Below, one piece after another: positions 6,709 through 16,712 of a stretch of 62,226 bases of DNA. A program made the position numbers and the translations under genes. The notes beneath the pieces were generated by a model. It searched no databases. It saw only the letters and a program-made list of their open reading frames with translations, and had not been told where the DNA came from. The stretch spans positions 1 through 62,226 of the forward strand of contig CACDQN010000005.1 in the NCBI GenBank assembly GCA_902555055.1, read 5' to 3'. The DNA is from an uncultured Candidatus Actinomarina sp. Lineage in GTDB: Bacteria; Actinomycetota; Acidimicrobiia; Actinomarinales; Actinomarinaceae. The stretch's first letter is position 1, and each line of letters starts with the position of its first letter.

Positions 6709-9519
6709 TTATTTGTTTAGCAATTCAATAGCAAGGTCAACATACTGTTGAGCTTGGTCAATTAAAGTTTGGTACCTACCTAGATTTCCATTCTGTAACT
6801 CTTTTTGAGCACTCTCAAAAGCTTCTGTTGCTTTTGCCAGTATATCAAGTGGACTTTCACCTTGTGATTCCTCTATAGATTCACTTATAGCACCCTCTCC
6901 AAAAATACTGGCTATTGCATCTGAAAGAGTTTCTTCCATAATTATTTTGTCTTGGAAGACAACAACTACAAATTTAAATTCAGGTAATGGATTCTGTTCA
7001 CCTTGCAAGTAAATCGGCTGATAATATAAGACAGATTGATCAATCGGGACAACAAACAAATTACCTTTGATAACACTGGAGCCTTGTTGGTCAAGTAATG
7101 TAAATATCTGAGATATATCAGGATCTTGATTAATTCTTGTAGCAACCTGACTTGGTCCGTCAACAAATTCTCCTTTAGGGAGTCTAAAGTCAATCAATTG
7201 GCCGTAGTTTTCAGGATCTGCATCTGCTACTAGAAAAGACTGCATATTTGGTCTATTTTCGGGATTGAATGGTTGGAAAATCAAATAGCTGAGGTCTGTT
7301 TCACCAGGCAAGCTCATAAGCAAGTAATATGGCAACATTGGCTTAAATCCAATCTCTGTAAATTCTCCTCTTAAGGTAGCAACTCTTGGTGTTGTGGACG
7401 AGTCAGAAGGAATAACCCAAGGATCTTCATCTGCATAAAAAACTTTTGGATCGGTCATGTGATAATCACGATACATATCTGATTGAATAGTGAAAAGATC
7501 TTCAGGGTAACGGATATGGTCTAATAAGTCATCACTCATATCTGCTCCTAGTGAAAAAAGGTCAGGAAATATATCTTGATAGGATTGAATTATTGGGTCT
7601 TTATCATCTACAACATAAAAATTCATTGTTCCATCGTACGCATTAACAACAGCTTTGACAGAGTTTCTTAAGTAATTAAAATTCATCGGAAGTCCAGAGT
7701 TTTCATTTATTCTTCTTGTATCAGCAGGTTGAGCATATGGATATTTATCTGATACGGTATACAAATCGATAATCCAAAATAAATCACCATCAATTAAAGC
7801 AAGGTAGGGATCATTATCAGTGTAAAGAAAAGGAGCTGCTTTTTTAACACGACTTACAATATTTCTTTCCATAATTAATTTTGAATCATCAGAAAGTTGA
7901 TTTGAAATCATCAAGTTAAGCTCACTATATCTAAGAGCAAAACCTAGTCTCTTAAAAAATGAACCAATACTTACACCACCTTCTCCTGAGTAATTTGTAT
8001 ATGCAACAGATTGCCCTTCAGTTGATAGAGGGTAATCAACTTCTTCTTGCAATGAGTTAACAACAACATACTCAATTGAGTCAGCTGACTCTCCAAAATA
8101 AATTCTTGGTTGTTCTATTTCTAATTCTGAAACGGTAGTTGTAGCTGGTACTCCTTTAACATAAAAATCTGGTTGGCCTTGGCTTGCTACGTTATTAGCA
8201 GGACTAAAAACTACACCAAACCCATGAGTGTATTGCAATCTTTCATTAACCCAACCTACAGCAGGAAGGTTAGTTTGATCTAGCTCTCTAGCTGCGACCA
8301 TTACCTGTGTGAGCTCTCCATTTATTTCATACCTGTCTACATCTACTTCATCAAGGGCATAATAAGCTCTAATTTCTTGAAGCTGGCTGTATGTTTCAGC
8401 AAGAACTGTTGGATCCCAAAGCCTAATATTGTCCACTGTTTGTTGATTGTTGGCTATATTTTCTTGTGTGAGATTTGGTGATGCTTCAAAAGATTTTTCT
8501 TCAATTGCATCTAAGCCGTAAGCAAGTCTTGTGTAATCAATATGATTTTCAACATAAGTTAACTCTTTGTTTAGTTCATCAGGAATAACTCTAAATCTTT
8601 GAATGGCTGCAGGAACCAAACCACCTACTATTATTGAAACAGCTAGCCATAAACTAATTGCCGTTACAGGTAATAGCCATCCTCTTCTTTTTATATTTAC
8701 TAATAAAAGAACTGCACCAAATAGTGAAATTAAAATCAATAAATTTAGTGCAGGTAAATGAGCAACAACATCTGTGTAACTTGCACCAAATACTTTACCC
8801 CTTGGAGAGTAGAGAAGTTCCAGTGAATCTAGTCTGTAAGCAAAAGCTTTTAAAACAGCAATAAAAGCTAATAAAACAGATAGATGCGCTTTTGCACCGC
8901 TACTTACTTCGGGCAACTGGCCTTGTCTAAGTTGAAGTGCGCCTGTTGCAATAAAAAATAGAACAATAATCAAAGATGTAAAGACTACAAGTTGGAAACC
9001 CCATGAAACAAAAAGGCGGTATAAAGGCAGTCCAAAAACAAAGCTTGATACATCTGCATTAAAAATAGGATCTGTAATGCCGAATGATTTTTGATTTAAA
9101 AATAATAGAACCTGTTCCCATAATTGAGATGCTCCAGCACCTAAAAAGAGTGATAAACCAATTGAGCCCCATAATCTATATCTTAAGAATCTTTCATTTG
9201 TCCATGCTCTAAACCTTGAAAGTGGATCTTGAGATTCAAATGATTCAAAAATATCCATAACAGGAGTTGCTCTTACTGCTAATCGTAAATTTGTAAATAT
9301 GAATATAAAAGCTAGCAATGAAGTAGCACCAACTAAGGAGGCTTTGGTAAGTAGTATCTTTAGCCATACAGAGTTTAATTGAACAGAATCAAACCATAAG
9401 TAATTTGTGAAGAAGGTTGCAATTGCTCTAGCTATTGAAAATCCAATTATTACAATAAAAACAACAAAAGAAAATCCTCTTCTGTCGTTTCCTGTATTAG
9501 CTCCACCTATATTTACCAT
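6709..9519 (-). CDS. UPF0182-family large membrane protein
   Basis: A 936-residue protein matching the UPF0182/COG1615 family typical of Actinobacteria. The N-terminal third holds about seven membrane segments. A long outside domain follows, with the family's usual phrases (VGWVNERLQYTHGFGVVFSP, then SLPGETDLSYLIFQPFNP). The tail is coiled (about 895-935). The molecular function is unknown. It lies directly downstream of the YlbL-type protease, an association also found in Mycobacterium (Rv3193c-Rv3194c). The ATG is preceded by TACAAT-N6, suggesting a leaderless start. Confidence 0.93.
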   Translation of the reverse strand: MVNIGGANTGNDRRGFSFVVFIVIIGFSIARAIATFFTNYLWFDSVQLNSVWLKILLTKASLVGATSLLAFIFIFTNLRLAVRATPVMDIFESFESQDPLSRFRAWTNERFLRYRLWGSIGLSLFLGAGASQLWEQVLLFLNQKSFGITDPIFNADVSSFVFGLPLYRLFVSWGFQLVVFTSLIIVLFFIATGALQLRQGQLPEVSSGAKAHLSVLLAFIAVLKAFAYRLDSLELLYSPRGKVFGASYTDVVAHLPALNLLILISLFGAVLLLVNIKRRGWLLPVTAISLWLAVSIIVGGLVPAAIQRFRVIPDELNKELTYVENHIDYTRLAYGLDAIEEKSFEASPNLTQENIANNQQTVDNIRLWDPTVLAETYSQLQEIRAYYALDEVDVDRYEINGELTQVMVAARELDQTNLPAVGWVNERLQYTHGFGVVFSPANNVASQGQPDFYVKGVPATTTVSELEIEQPRIYFGESADSIEYVVVNSLQEEVDYPLSTEGQSVAYTNYSGEGGVSIGSFFKRLGFALRYSELNLMISNQLSDDSKLIMERNIVSRVKKAAPFLYTDNDPYLALIDGDLFWIIDLYTVSDKYPYAQPADTRRINENSGLPMNFNYLRNSVKAVVNAYDGTMNFYVVDDKDPIIQSYQDIFPDLFSLGADMSDDLLDHIRYPEDLFTIQSDMYRDYHMTDPKVFYADEDPWVIPSDSSTTPRVATLRGEFTEIGFKPMLPYYLLMSLPGETDLSYLIFQPFNPENRPNMQSFLVADADPENYGQLIDFRLPKGEFVDGPSQVATRINQDPDISQIFTLLDQQGSSVIKGNLFVVPIDQSVLYYQPIYLQGEQNPLPEFKFVVVVFQDKIIMEETLSDAIASIFGEGAISESIEESQGESPLDILAKATEAFESAQKELQNGNLGRYQTLIDQAQQYVDLAIELLNK

Positions 9520-9525
9520 ATTATT

Positions 9526-9531
9526 ATTGTA
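9526..9531 (-). promoter_or_regulatory. -10 element of a leaderless UPF0182 promoter
   Basis: Minus-strand TACAAT is 6 bases upstream of the ATG, with no Shine-Dalgarno. It lies in the 26-base gap after the YlbL-type gene. Confidence 0.4.
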
Positions 9532-9545
9532 TTTACGTCCCGTCT

Positions 9546-10568
9546 TTAACGTGAACTATACTCAGAAATTACTTTAAGCGCCTCTTCGAAACTGTCAACC
9601 GCGACAATAGCTGTTTCATCAGTTGACAAAGGAGATGCTTCTTCATAATTTGCAGTTGGTACCAAAATTAATTCTGAACCAGCTCTTTTTGCAGCAATAA
9701 CTTTTTGCCTAATTCCTCCAACAGGTCCTACTGACCCATCAATTTCTATTGTTCCAGTGCCCGCAATAATAAGTGAGTTTGTTATGTCGTTTGGAATCAA
9801 GTTATTATAGACATTAAGAGCCATCATAAGCCCAGCAGAAGGACCTCCTACATTACCTGTTTTGATATCTATTTCAAAAGGAAAATCGAACCTTTCATTA
9901 ACTGTAGTTGCCAAAAATCCTACCATAGGTTCATTATCGTATTCAATATGTTCAATTAATTGGGTGCTTATAGAGATTTCAGTATCTACACCATCAATGT
10001 CTCGGGTTAAACCAATTGTTACAGTTTCACCAATATCGTATTTTCTTAGTGTTGCAATAAATTCAGAAGCAGAAAAAATTTGTTCATTATTAATTGTTGT
10101 AAGTAGGTCACCTTTTAGCAATTTATCTTTTACAGGAGAGTCATCCAATATTCCAACAACAAGAACTCCGTCACCTTTAGAATCAATATCATAATTTAAG
10201 TTTTTTAAAGCAACTGCAATTGCAACATTCTCTGAAGTTTTCATGTTTTGAATACTGATTTCACTTAATTCTTGTGGAGTTACTCCTTTTGGTAAAATAA
10301 CTTCTCTTGGATATAAATCAAAAGAATTATCGATATAAGACCAAAGATAAATTAAAGCTGAAGCTTCATCTCTTCTCACGGTAAGCTGAAAAAGCTTGCC
10401 ATCAAAATCATAATATTCAGTGTCACCATAATCTATATCCCACTGGTATGGAGGTCCAGGTGACATAAAATAATACTCAGTTTTAATCAAAGACAATGAT
10501 GAAACTGAAATAAATATTACCAAAAATATTAATAATCTTTTTTTTGATTTAATGGATAAATTTTTCAC
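9546..10568 (-). CDS. YlbL-type PDZ/Lon-domain serine protease, membrane-anchored
   Basis: A 340-residue protein with an N-terminal membrane anchor (about 11-28), a PDZ domain (about 115-200) and a C-terminal Lon-type (S16) protease domain. The Ser/Lys dyad is visible: Ser244 in GGPSAGLM and Lys289 in VGGIRQKV. It should act outside the membrane; its substrate is unknown. The start is GTG, preceded by TAAAAT-N7 and no Shine-Dalgarno. In Mycobacterium the homologue (Rv3194c) also sits beside a UPF0182 gene. Confidence 0.9.
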   Translation of the reverse strand: MKNLSIKSKKRLLIFLVIFISVSSLSLIKTEYYFMSPGPPYQWDIDYGDTEYYDFDGKLFQLTVRRDEASALIYLWSYIDNSFDLYPREVILPKGVTPQELSEISIQNMKTSENVAIAVALKNLNYDIDSKGDGVLVVGILDDSPVKDKLLKGDLLTTINNEQIFSASEFIATLRKYDIGETVTIGLTRDIDGVDTEISISTQLIEHIEYDNEPMVGFLATTVNERFDFPFEIDIKTGNVGGPSAGLMMALNVYNNLIPNDITNSLIIAGTGTIEIDGSVGPVGGIRQKVIAAKRAGSELILVPTANYEEASPLSTDETAIVAVDSFEEALKVISEYSSR

Positions 10569-10596
10569 AATTTTGATTTTAGGATATCAAATAAAT

Positions 10597-10622
10597 AAAG
10601 AGCCGGCAAAAGCCGGCTCTTT
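10597..10622 (-). terminator. Rho-independent terminator after the LIV binding-protein gene
   Basis: A perfect hairpin with arms aaagagccggc and gccggctcttt (11 bp) around a four-base loop. On the minus strand it is followed by a T-rich stretch. It lies 20 bases beyond the stop of the substrate-binding protein gene and separates it from the YlbL gene. Confidence 0.88.
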
Positions 10623-10641
10623 AAAATAAGTTAATTAAAAC

Positions 10642-12021
10642 TTAACTACAAGGACCTGATTCCCAGTCATGTGCTCCTGCAGTAGGGCCAACATAGTTCC
10701 CTGCTAACAATTTCACACCACTACCAATAGTTCCGTCTGGTATAGCAATAAAGCTTTCAGCGTCTGCTCTGTTTTGTCCTAATTCTCTTGTTGGCATCAT
10801 GCCATCAGAATCAACATAAACGTTTGCAGCTGCTCTTCTAATACCAGCTCTTGTTAAGTCTCCACCTTTAGCTGCAGCTTCTAATACACCTTTTAAGTGG
10901 TGTTGTGAAGCCCAACCAGCTACTAAGAATGTATTCGCTGAATCAATTCCCATAGCTTGGAAAGTTCCTCTCATTGTTGCGTGTCCTGGTGTGTCCATTT
11001 CATAAGGACCAACGAAGGCCATTAAGTACATGGATCCAGAATTAAACAACGGAGCTAAAGCAAATCCTTCTCTAACAAATGCATCATTAAAAGATGGTGC
11101 AGCCATCATAGAAAGAGGTGTTAAACCTTGTTGGAATGCTCCACCAGCAACTTGCGCCATATGAGTAGGCCCAACAGCTGGGAAATAGGCATCAACTGGT
11201 TGCGTGACCATGAGTCCGACTGCTTGCGCAACGTCAAACTCTGGACTTGGAACTACATATTCCCAAGCAACAGTTAAGCCATTTGCTTCAGCAGCAGCTC
11301 TTACACCTTTGGCATAATCGCCACCATAGTCTCCAGCATATCCCATTATTCCAATTGTCTTTACATCAACTGGATAATTTGCCAAAGCCCAATCAACTGA
11401 GTTCATTCCGTCAGCACAGTATGCTGCACCGAACTCAATTACTAGACCTTTGTCAACAGATTTATATGACCAACCTGAGTACCAACTCATTGGAGCTGCT
11501 ATCAAGTTATCTTTATCCATTTCGTCAAGAATAAATAATGTTTGAGGCGTACCAAGTGACATAGCTAAAGCAGCAACGCTATCTTTTTGAGCGTTGTAGC
11601 CTTCTAAGTGTTTTTGAGGATTGTATCCTGTGTCATAACCTTCTACGATTGCAACACTGTAATCTCCAACACCGCCTGATTGGTTAGCCCATAGCCAAAA
11701 TGCTCTTTGGCCTGTTTCTAACGCAGGTCCTAATGGTCCATATGGTCCTGTATAATCATTGAGTAAACCAAGATATATACATCCTTTAGAAGGATCTGCA
11801 CCTGTTGGTACTCCACCTATTTCTGAAGGACAAGGATCTGACGTAACTCCAACACCTGTGTCAACTGTAGATGCAGTAGTAACAGCTGGGGAATCAAGAG
11901 TTTCCACAACTTCAGGAGTTGCTTCCTCTACTGTTTCCTCCGCGGTATCTCCACCACAAGCTACTAGGACAAGGGCTAGAACTGTAAAAAGAATGATTCC
12001 CTGCTTACGCAATGGTTTCAT
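10642..12021 (-). CDS. LIV-type ABC transporter substrate-binding lipoprotein
   Basis: A 459-residue lipoprotein with a lipobox (LVLVAC, Cys22) followed by an acidic Glu/Thr/Val linker. The rest is a Periplasmic_binding_6/Leu-Ile-Val-type domain (YLGLLNDYTGPYGPLGPALE; IMGYAGDYGGDYAKGVRAAAE). It captures the solute for the LivHMFG system encoded just upstream. The family takes amino acids, amides, urea or carboxylates; the acyl-CoA ligase in the operon makes a carboxylate plausible. The ribosome-binding site is purine-rich (GGGGGGAAAA). A strong terminator follows. Confidence 0.88.
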   Translation of the reverse strand: MKPLRKQGIILFTVLALVLVACGGDTAEETVEEATPEVVETLDSPAVTTASTVDTGVGVTSDPCPSEIGGVPTGADPSKGCIYLGLLNDYTGPYGPLGPALETGQRAFWLWANQSGGVGDYSVAIVEGYDTGYNPQKHLEGYNAQKDSVAALAMSLGTPQTLFILDEMDKDNLIAAPMSWYSGWSYKSVDKGLVIEFGAAYCADGMNSVDWALANYPVDVKTIGIMGYAGDYGGDYAKGVRAAAEANGLTVAWEYVVPSPEFDVAQAVGLMVTQPVDAYFPAVGPTHMAQVAGGAFQQGLTPLSMMAAPSFNDAFVREGFALAPLFNSGSMYLMAFVGPYEMDTPGHATMRGTFQAMGIDSANTFLVAGWASQHHLKGVLEAAAKGGDLTRAGIRRAAANVYVDSDGMMPTRELGQNRADAESFIAIPDGTIGSGVKLLAGNYVGPTAGAHDWESGPCS

Positions 12022-12080
12022 TTTTCCCCCCTATATTTAATTAGTACTAATAACTATTAGGTTACTAGATTTTTGGAATC

Positions 12081-13184
12081 CTAGTAGGAAAATGGCCAAG
12101 CTTTAAAATAATTGCGTAACCTAAACCAAATACCCCAAAGCCCTCTGGGTTCAAAAATTAGGAAAGATATGATAAATAAACCAAATAAAATTCTCTCAAT
12201 CTGGCCCAAGTTTAAGGGAAGAGATTGTTCACCTATTTCAAAAACATGCAATAATAACTGAATTATGGCTGGGAACATAGTGTAGAAAAAAGCACCAAAT
12301 AAAGGACCCAGAACAGTTCCAGCACCTCCAATAACAACAATTGCAACAAAAACAATAGAATAAAGTAGGTTGAAAGTTCCCGGTTCAACTCCTCCAGAAA
12401 CTGTAAAAAACATAGCGCCACTTATGCCACCAAAAAAGCTAGACAAAGCAAAAGCAGAAGCTTTGTATCTAAATATATTTATACCTATGGCTTCAGCAGC
12501 TATATCTCCATCTCTGATTGCAGAATAGGCTCTTCCTGCTCTAGATCTAACTAAGTTTTTAATTCCAAGTCCACACAAGATGCATAAAGTTAAGGAGAGC
12601 AGGTAAAGTATTTGATTTTTTTCAAGAAAATAATCGCCAATTTGATATCCATTTTCTAGATATATTCCAAATAATTTTAATCTTGCTACTTTTCTACCTA
12701 ATCCCGCTCCACCTGTCAAAGATTTAAAATTTGAAAATAAGTGTGATCCAATAAAAACTAAAGCCAAAGTTACCAATCCTAAATTTAAACCCTTTAATCT
12801 GACAGTAATTGGTGCAATAATTAATCCAACAATTGCTGCTGTAATGCCTGCAACTGGCAACCATATAAGCATATCCAACTCAAAACCAATTACATTTGCT
12901 CCTGCGATTCCTCCAAGAACGGCTGATGTATAAGTACCAATACCTACAAAAAACCCATGTGCAAGGTTAATTTGCCCAGCAAAACCAGAAACTATATTTA
13001 AACCCCATGCTGCGATAGACATTAAAAATGATGAAGTAAGTAGATAGATCCAATATTCTGATGCTGTAAAACATAGAGAAAAAGAAAAAGCGACCATAAT
13101 AAAGAACCAACTTTTTTGGGTATTATTAGAAAATATTGCAGATTCTTTATTGTAATCTGTATAAAGATTTGGCCTACCTCTCAT
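12081..13184 (-). CDS. livM: LIV-type ABC transporter permease LivM
   Basis: A 367-residue polytopic membrane protein. The LivM signature is visible in AAWGLNIVSGFAGQINLAHG (about 57-76) and in the cytoplasmic coupling region RSRAGRAYSAIRDGDIAAEAIGIN. It forms the membrane channel with LivH. The ATG overlaps the livH stop as ATGA. The N-terminus has about 30 extra hydrophilic residues before the first membrane segment. Confidence 0.9.
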   Translation of the reverse strand: MRGRPNLYTDYNKESAIFSNNTQKSWFFIMVAFSFSLCFTASEYWIYLLTSSFLMSIAAWGLNIVSGFAGQINLAHGFFVGIGTYTSAVLGGIAGANVIGFELDMLIWLPVAGITAAIVGLIIAPITVRLKGLNLGLVTLALVFIGSHLFSNFKSLTGGAGLGRKVARLKLFGIYLENGYQIGDYFLEKNQILYLLSLTLCILCGLGIKNLVRSRAGRAYSAIRDGDIAAEAIGINIFRYKASAFALSSFFGGISGAMFFTVSGGVEPGTFNLLYSIVFVAIVVIGGAGTVLGPLFGAFFYTMFPAIIQLLLHVFEIGEQSLPLNLGQIERILFGLFIISFLIFEPRGLWGIWFRLRNYFKAWPFSY

Positions 13185-14101
13185 ACCCTCTCAACCTCCT
13201 CAGTGCCGAACAGGCCATCAGGTCTGAAGATTAAAATTACAAACATTATTAAGTAAGGAGCTAAAAGAGAAAAACCACTTCCAAGAGAAAAACCAATTAG
13301 ATTTTCAAACGGTATTTGATAGTAAGCAACATAACCTTGAGTAAGACCGATAATAATAGAACCAACAACAGCTCCTGGTATTGAATCTAATCCACCAATT
13401 ACAACAGCTGGGAGGGCTCTTAGAGCTATAAGAAAACTAAATTGACCTAACGTATTGAATCCACCAGTGATAAAAAATCCAGCAAATGCAGCCAAAATTC
13501 CTGCAATAAACCAAGCAAGGCCAAAAATTCTACCAACATTTATACCTTGAGCTAATGCAGCCTCCTGATCAAATGATGTTGCCCTCATCGCAACACCGTA
13601 TTTAGATCTTTTAAAGAATACAGATAGTATTAAAATTATTAATATTGCAGTCACCAAAGCAGTTAATTCTAAAAATTTTAAATTTACCCCTCCAACATTT
13701 ATTGCACCGAAGTTTCCAAAAGTTGGGAATGGATCGCCAAGATATCTTGGATTTATACCAATCCAACTATCAAGTACAGTTCTTAGCAAAATATCAATAC
13801 CAATAGTTAATATAGCTACTGAAAAAACCGGTTCCCCAACCATTGGCCTCAGAAAAGTTCTTTCAATAATTAAACTCAGCACACCGGTAAGAAATATACC
13901 TAAGATCAAAGCAAGCCAAAAAGGTATGCCTCTATCAACTGCCAAAGAGCTAATAATTCCTGCACCAACAACTGCAAGTGCAGGTTGGGCGAAGCTTAGA
14001 ACATCCATTGACTTGTAAATCAAAACAAAGCCAATAGCAACTAAGGAATATATCGCTGCAAGCGAAAGACCTTCAACAGTTGCTTGTAAAAATATTGTCA
14101 A
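13181..14101 (-). CDS. livH: LIV-type ABC transporter permease LivH
   Basis: A 306-residue membrane protein with the LivH features: GLSLAAIYSLVAIGFVLIYKS at the start, the coupling loop KYGVAMRATSFDQEAALAQGINV (about 165-188), and FRPDGLFG near the end. It pairs with LivM. The start is TTG at 14101, overlapping the acyl-CoA ligase stop as TTGA, so translation is probably coupled. Confidence 0.9.
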   Translation of the reverse strand: MTIFLQATVEGLSLAAIYSLVAIGFVLIYKSMDVLSFAQPALAVVGAGIISSLAVDRGIPFWLALILGIFLTGVLSLIIERTFLRPMVGEPVFSVAILTIGIDILLRTVLDSWIGINPRYLGDPFPTFGNFGAINVGGVNLKFLELTALVTAILIILILSVFFKRSKYGVAMRATSFDQEAALAQGINVGRIFGLAWFIAGILAAFAGFFITGGFNTLGQFSFLIALRALPAVVIGGLDSIPGAVVGSIIIGLTQGYVAYYQIPFENLIGFSLGSGFSLLAPYLIMFVILIFRPDGLFGTEEVERV

Positions 14102-15948
14102 CTATACATTCCCTCAATTAGTTCACTAAATTGCTCCATTAACACATTTCTTTTAATTTTTTGAGTAGCAGTTAACTCTCCGTCTTCATGGTCAAGCTCT
14201 TTTGGTATCATTCTAAATTTTCTAATTTCTAAAGATGATGTCTGTTCATTTGCTTTAATAATCTCTCTCCAAACTAAGTCTTGGACCTCTTTTTTTTCAG
14301 ATAGATCCCTGTAAGTAGTGTGAGGAATATTTTTTCTTAATGCCCAATTTGAAACTGTATCAAACTCAATCGCTATCAATGCTGATAAAAATTTTCTTTT
14401 ATCTCCAATAACAATCGCATCTTTAATAAATGGTGATATTTTTATCTTATTTTCAATTTCTTGAGGTGAGACATTCTTTCCTCCACTAGTGATAATGATA
14501 TCTTTTTTTCTATCAACAATTTTGAGAAACTCTCCTTCAAAAACTCCGACATCTCCTGTGTGGAGCCATCCGTCTTCATCAATAGTTTCTTTTGTTGCCT
14601 CTTCATTTTTAAAATATCCTTTAAAAACTGCTCCCCCTCTTGTTAAAACTTCACCATCTTCCGCAAGCTTGATTTCCATTCCGTGATTTGGTACGCCTAC
14701 TGTTCCTAATTTCATTTTTTTATCATTATTTCCAGATGCATATCCACAATTCTCTGTCATGCCATATCCTTCAAAAATTGGAACTCCTAATGCTAAAAAG
14801 AACTTAAGAATTTCAGGTGCTATTGGTGCAGCGCCTGATATAGCTGTTTCTGCTTTGCTTAATCCTAATTTTTTCTTAAGAGCTCTAAATGAAAGAAGCC
14901 AACCTATTTTTAATAAAATATTTGCGATAGGGTCATTAAAATTACGGTTTAATTTGCGTTCAGCTGCAATATTCCCTAGATACATTGATACTTTAAATAG
15001 CTGTCTCTTAATAAAAGTAGCATCCTTCATTCTGACTATTGCTGCTGAATGCATTCTTTCTAAAATTCTTGGTACTGCCGGAAAAATTGTTGGCTGAATT
15101 TCGGCTAAGTCCATTTGTACAGTATCAATTGATTCGGCAAAGTTTATGGTAGCCATCGTGTGTGAAGCAATTAATAAATCAGTAAGCCTCCCAAAAATAT
15201 GACACAATGGTAAATACGAGAGAAACTGTGGTTCTTTTGATTTTACGCTCTCGACTAAAGAAAAATTTGGAATCTGTGATGCAACCCATGAAATGTTGCC
15301 ATGTGTAATCATAGAACCTTTTGGTCGACCTGTGGTACCTGAGGTGTAAACCAAAAATGCTACATCATCATCAACTAATGTTTCAAGCTGTTGATCAACA
15401 TATTCTGGAAAAGACTCAAACTCAGACTTTCCAATTTCAAGAAATTCATCAAAATGCATTAATTTAGGATGGTCGTAGTTATATAAACCCCTGTCTTCAA
15501 AATATACTATTTTTTCAAGCTCCGGAAGGTTATCAATAACCTCGAGTGCTTTATCAACTTGTTCTTGATCCTCGGCAAACAATATTTTTGTTTCTGAGTG
15601 CGAAAGTAGATACTCTACCTCTGATGCCGGGTTTGTTGGATAAAGACCTACACTAATCGCACCAATTGCTTGAATTCCTATATCAGCAATAAACCATTCA
15701 GGCCTATTCTCAGAATGGATTGCAACAGAATGTCCTTTTTCAATACCAAAAAATTTTAGGCCCATTGATAGATAGTTTGATTTCTTCCAAAACTCTTCAT
15801 AAGTAGTCTCCTGCCAAACTCCAAATTCTTTGTATCTCATTGCAATTTTATTAGGAAATCTAATAGAAGTATCTTTAATTTTTTTAGATGGAGTCATTCC
15901 ACCATCTCTTAAAATCTCTTCATAGATTTCTGTCATTGTCATTGTCAT
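14098..15948 (-). CDS. Long-chain acyl-CoA ligase (AMP-forming)
   Basis: A 616-residue ANL-superfamily enzyme that activates a carboxylic acid with ATP and CoA. The P-loop reads LVYTSGTTGRPKG (199-211). Further core motifs are EGYGMTENCG, LHTGDVGVFEGEFLKIVDRKKD, and the C-terminal SGGKNVSPQEIEN with the lysine-bearing ATATQKIKR-like end. It resembles FadD15-type long-chain ligases. Its place inside the LIV operon, between livG and livH, suggests that it activates the imported solute, but this is inference. The gene begins with three ATGs in frame. Confidence 0.9.
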   Translation of the reverse strand: MTMTMTEIYEEILRDGGMTPSKKIKDTSIRFPNKIAMRYKEFGVWQETTYEEFWKKSNYLSMGLKFFGIEKGHSVAIHSENRPEWFIADIGIQAIGAISVGLYPTNPASEVEYLLSHSETKILFAEDQEQVDKALEVIDNLPELEKIVYFEDRGLYNYDHPKLMHFDEFLEIGKSEFESFPEYVDQQLETLVDDDVAFLVYTSGTTGRPKGSMITHGNISWVASQIPNFSLVESVKSKEPQFLSYLPLCHIFGRLTDLLIASHTMATINFAESIDTVQMDLAEIQPTIFPAVPRILERMHSAAIVRMKDATFIKRQLFKVSMYLGNIAAERKLNRNFNDPIANILLKIGWLLSFRALKKKLGLSKAETAISGAAPIAPEILKFFLALGVPIFEGYGMTENCGYASGNNDKKMKLGTVGVPNHGMEIKLAEDGEVLTRGGAVFKGYFKNEEATKETIDEDGWLHTGDVGVFEGEFLKIVDRKKDIIITSGGKNVSPQEIENKIKISPFIKDAIVIGDKRKFLSALIAIEFDTVSNWALRKNIPHTTYRDLSEKKEVQDLVWREIIKANEQTSSLEIRKFRMIPKELDHEDGELTATQKIKRNVLMEQFSELIEGMYS

Positions 15949-15950
15949 AA

Positions 15951-16712
15951 TTAACTAACTCCTAAATATGCATCAATTACTTTTGAATCTTTAACAATTT
16001 CTTCTGGCCGACCCTCAGCTAATTTTTCACCAAAATTGAGTACCATAACTTCTTCAGCAATATCCATCACCATATTCATATCATGATCAACTAAAATAAT
16101 TGTTTTTCCCATCTCTTCATGAATATCAATTATAAATCTAGCAATATCTTCGGTTTCTTCATTGTTCATACCAGCAGCTGGTTCGTCTAATAAAAGCACT
16201 TCGGGGTTTAATGCTAAGGCCCTTCCAATTTCAACTCTTTTTTGTACTCCATATGGCAAAGATAAAATATAAGAATACCTAAATTGTTCTATTTCTAAAA
16301 AGTCGATTATTTCTTCAGCAATCTTACGTGCAGCTAACTCACTTTTTCTAGTTTTTTTTGTATAAAGTAAGCTAGAAATAGGCCCATAGTTAAGATGCCT
16401 GTGAGCACCAATTAAAATATTATCAAGTACAGTCATGTTTTCAAATAGTTCTATATTTTGAAAAGTTCTAGCTATACCTAAATCTGCTACTTGGTCAGGC
16501 CTCAAATCTTTAATATTGTTTTCTCCAAAGCTCACATCGCCCTCTGTAGGCCTGTATATCCCACTGATACAATTAAAAATTGATGTTTTGCCAGCGCCAT
16601 TTGGGCCAATAATAGCGTAGAGAGATTTTGGCTTAACTTCGAAACTTACATTATTTAGAGCCGTAATTCCTCCAAATTTAAGTGTCACGTTGTCAAATTT
16701 TAATGAACTCAT
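15951..16712 (-). CDS. livG: LIV-type ABC transporter ATPase LivG
   Basis: A 253-residue ABC ATPase. Walker A is GPNGAGKTS, the signature region is LPYGVQKRVEIGRAL, Walker B is LLLDEPAAGMN, and the H-loop is ILVDHDM. PAAGMN is typical of the LivG branch. I chose ATG 16712, which overlaps the livF stop as ATGA and has GAGGTGG upstream, over a GTG three codons earlier. Confidence 0.92.
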   Translation of the reverse strand: MSSLKFDNVTLKFGGITALNNVSFEVKPKSLYAIIGPNGAGKTSIFNCISGIYRPTEGDVSFGENNIKDLRPDQVADLGIARTFQNIELFENMTVLDNILIGAHRHLNYGPISSLLYTKKTRKSELAARKIAEEIIDFLEIEQFRYSYILSLPYGVQKRVEIGRALALNPEVLLLDEPAAGMNNEETEDIARFIIDIHEEMGKTIILVDHDMNMVMDIAEEVMVLNFGEKLAEGRPEEIVKDSKVIDAYLGVS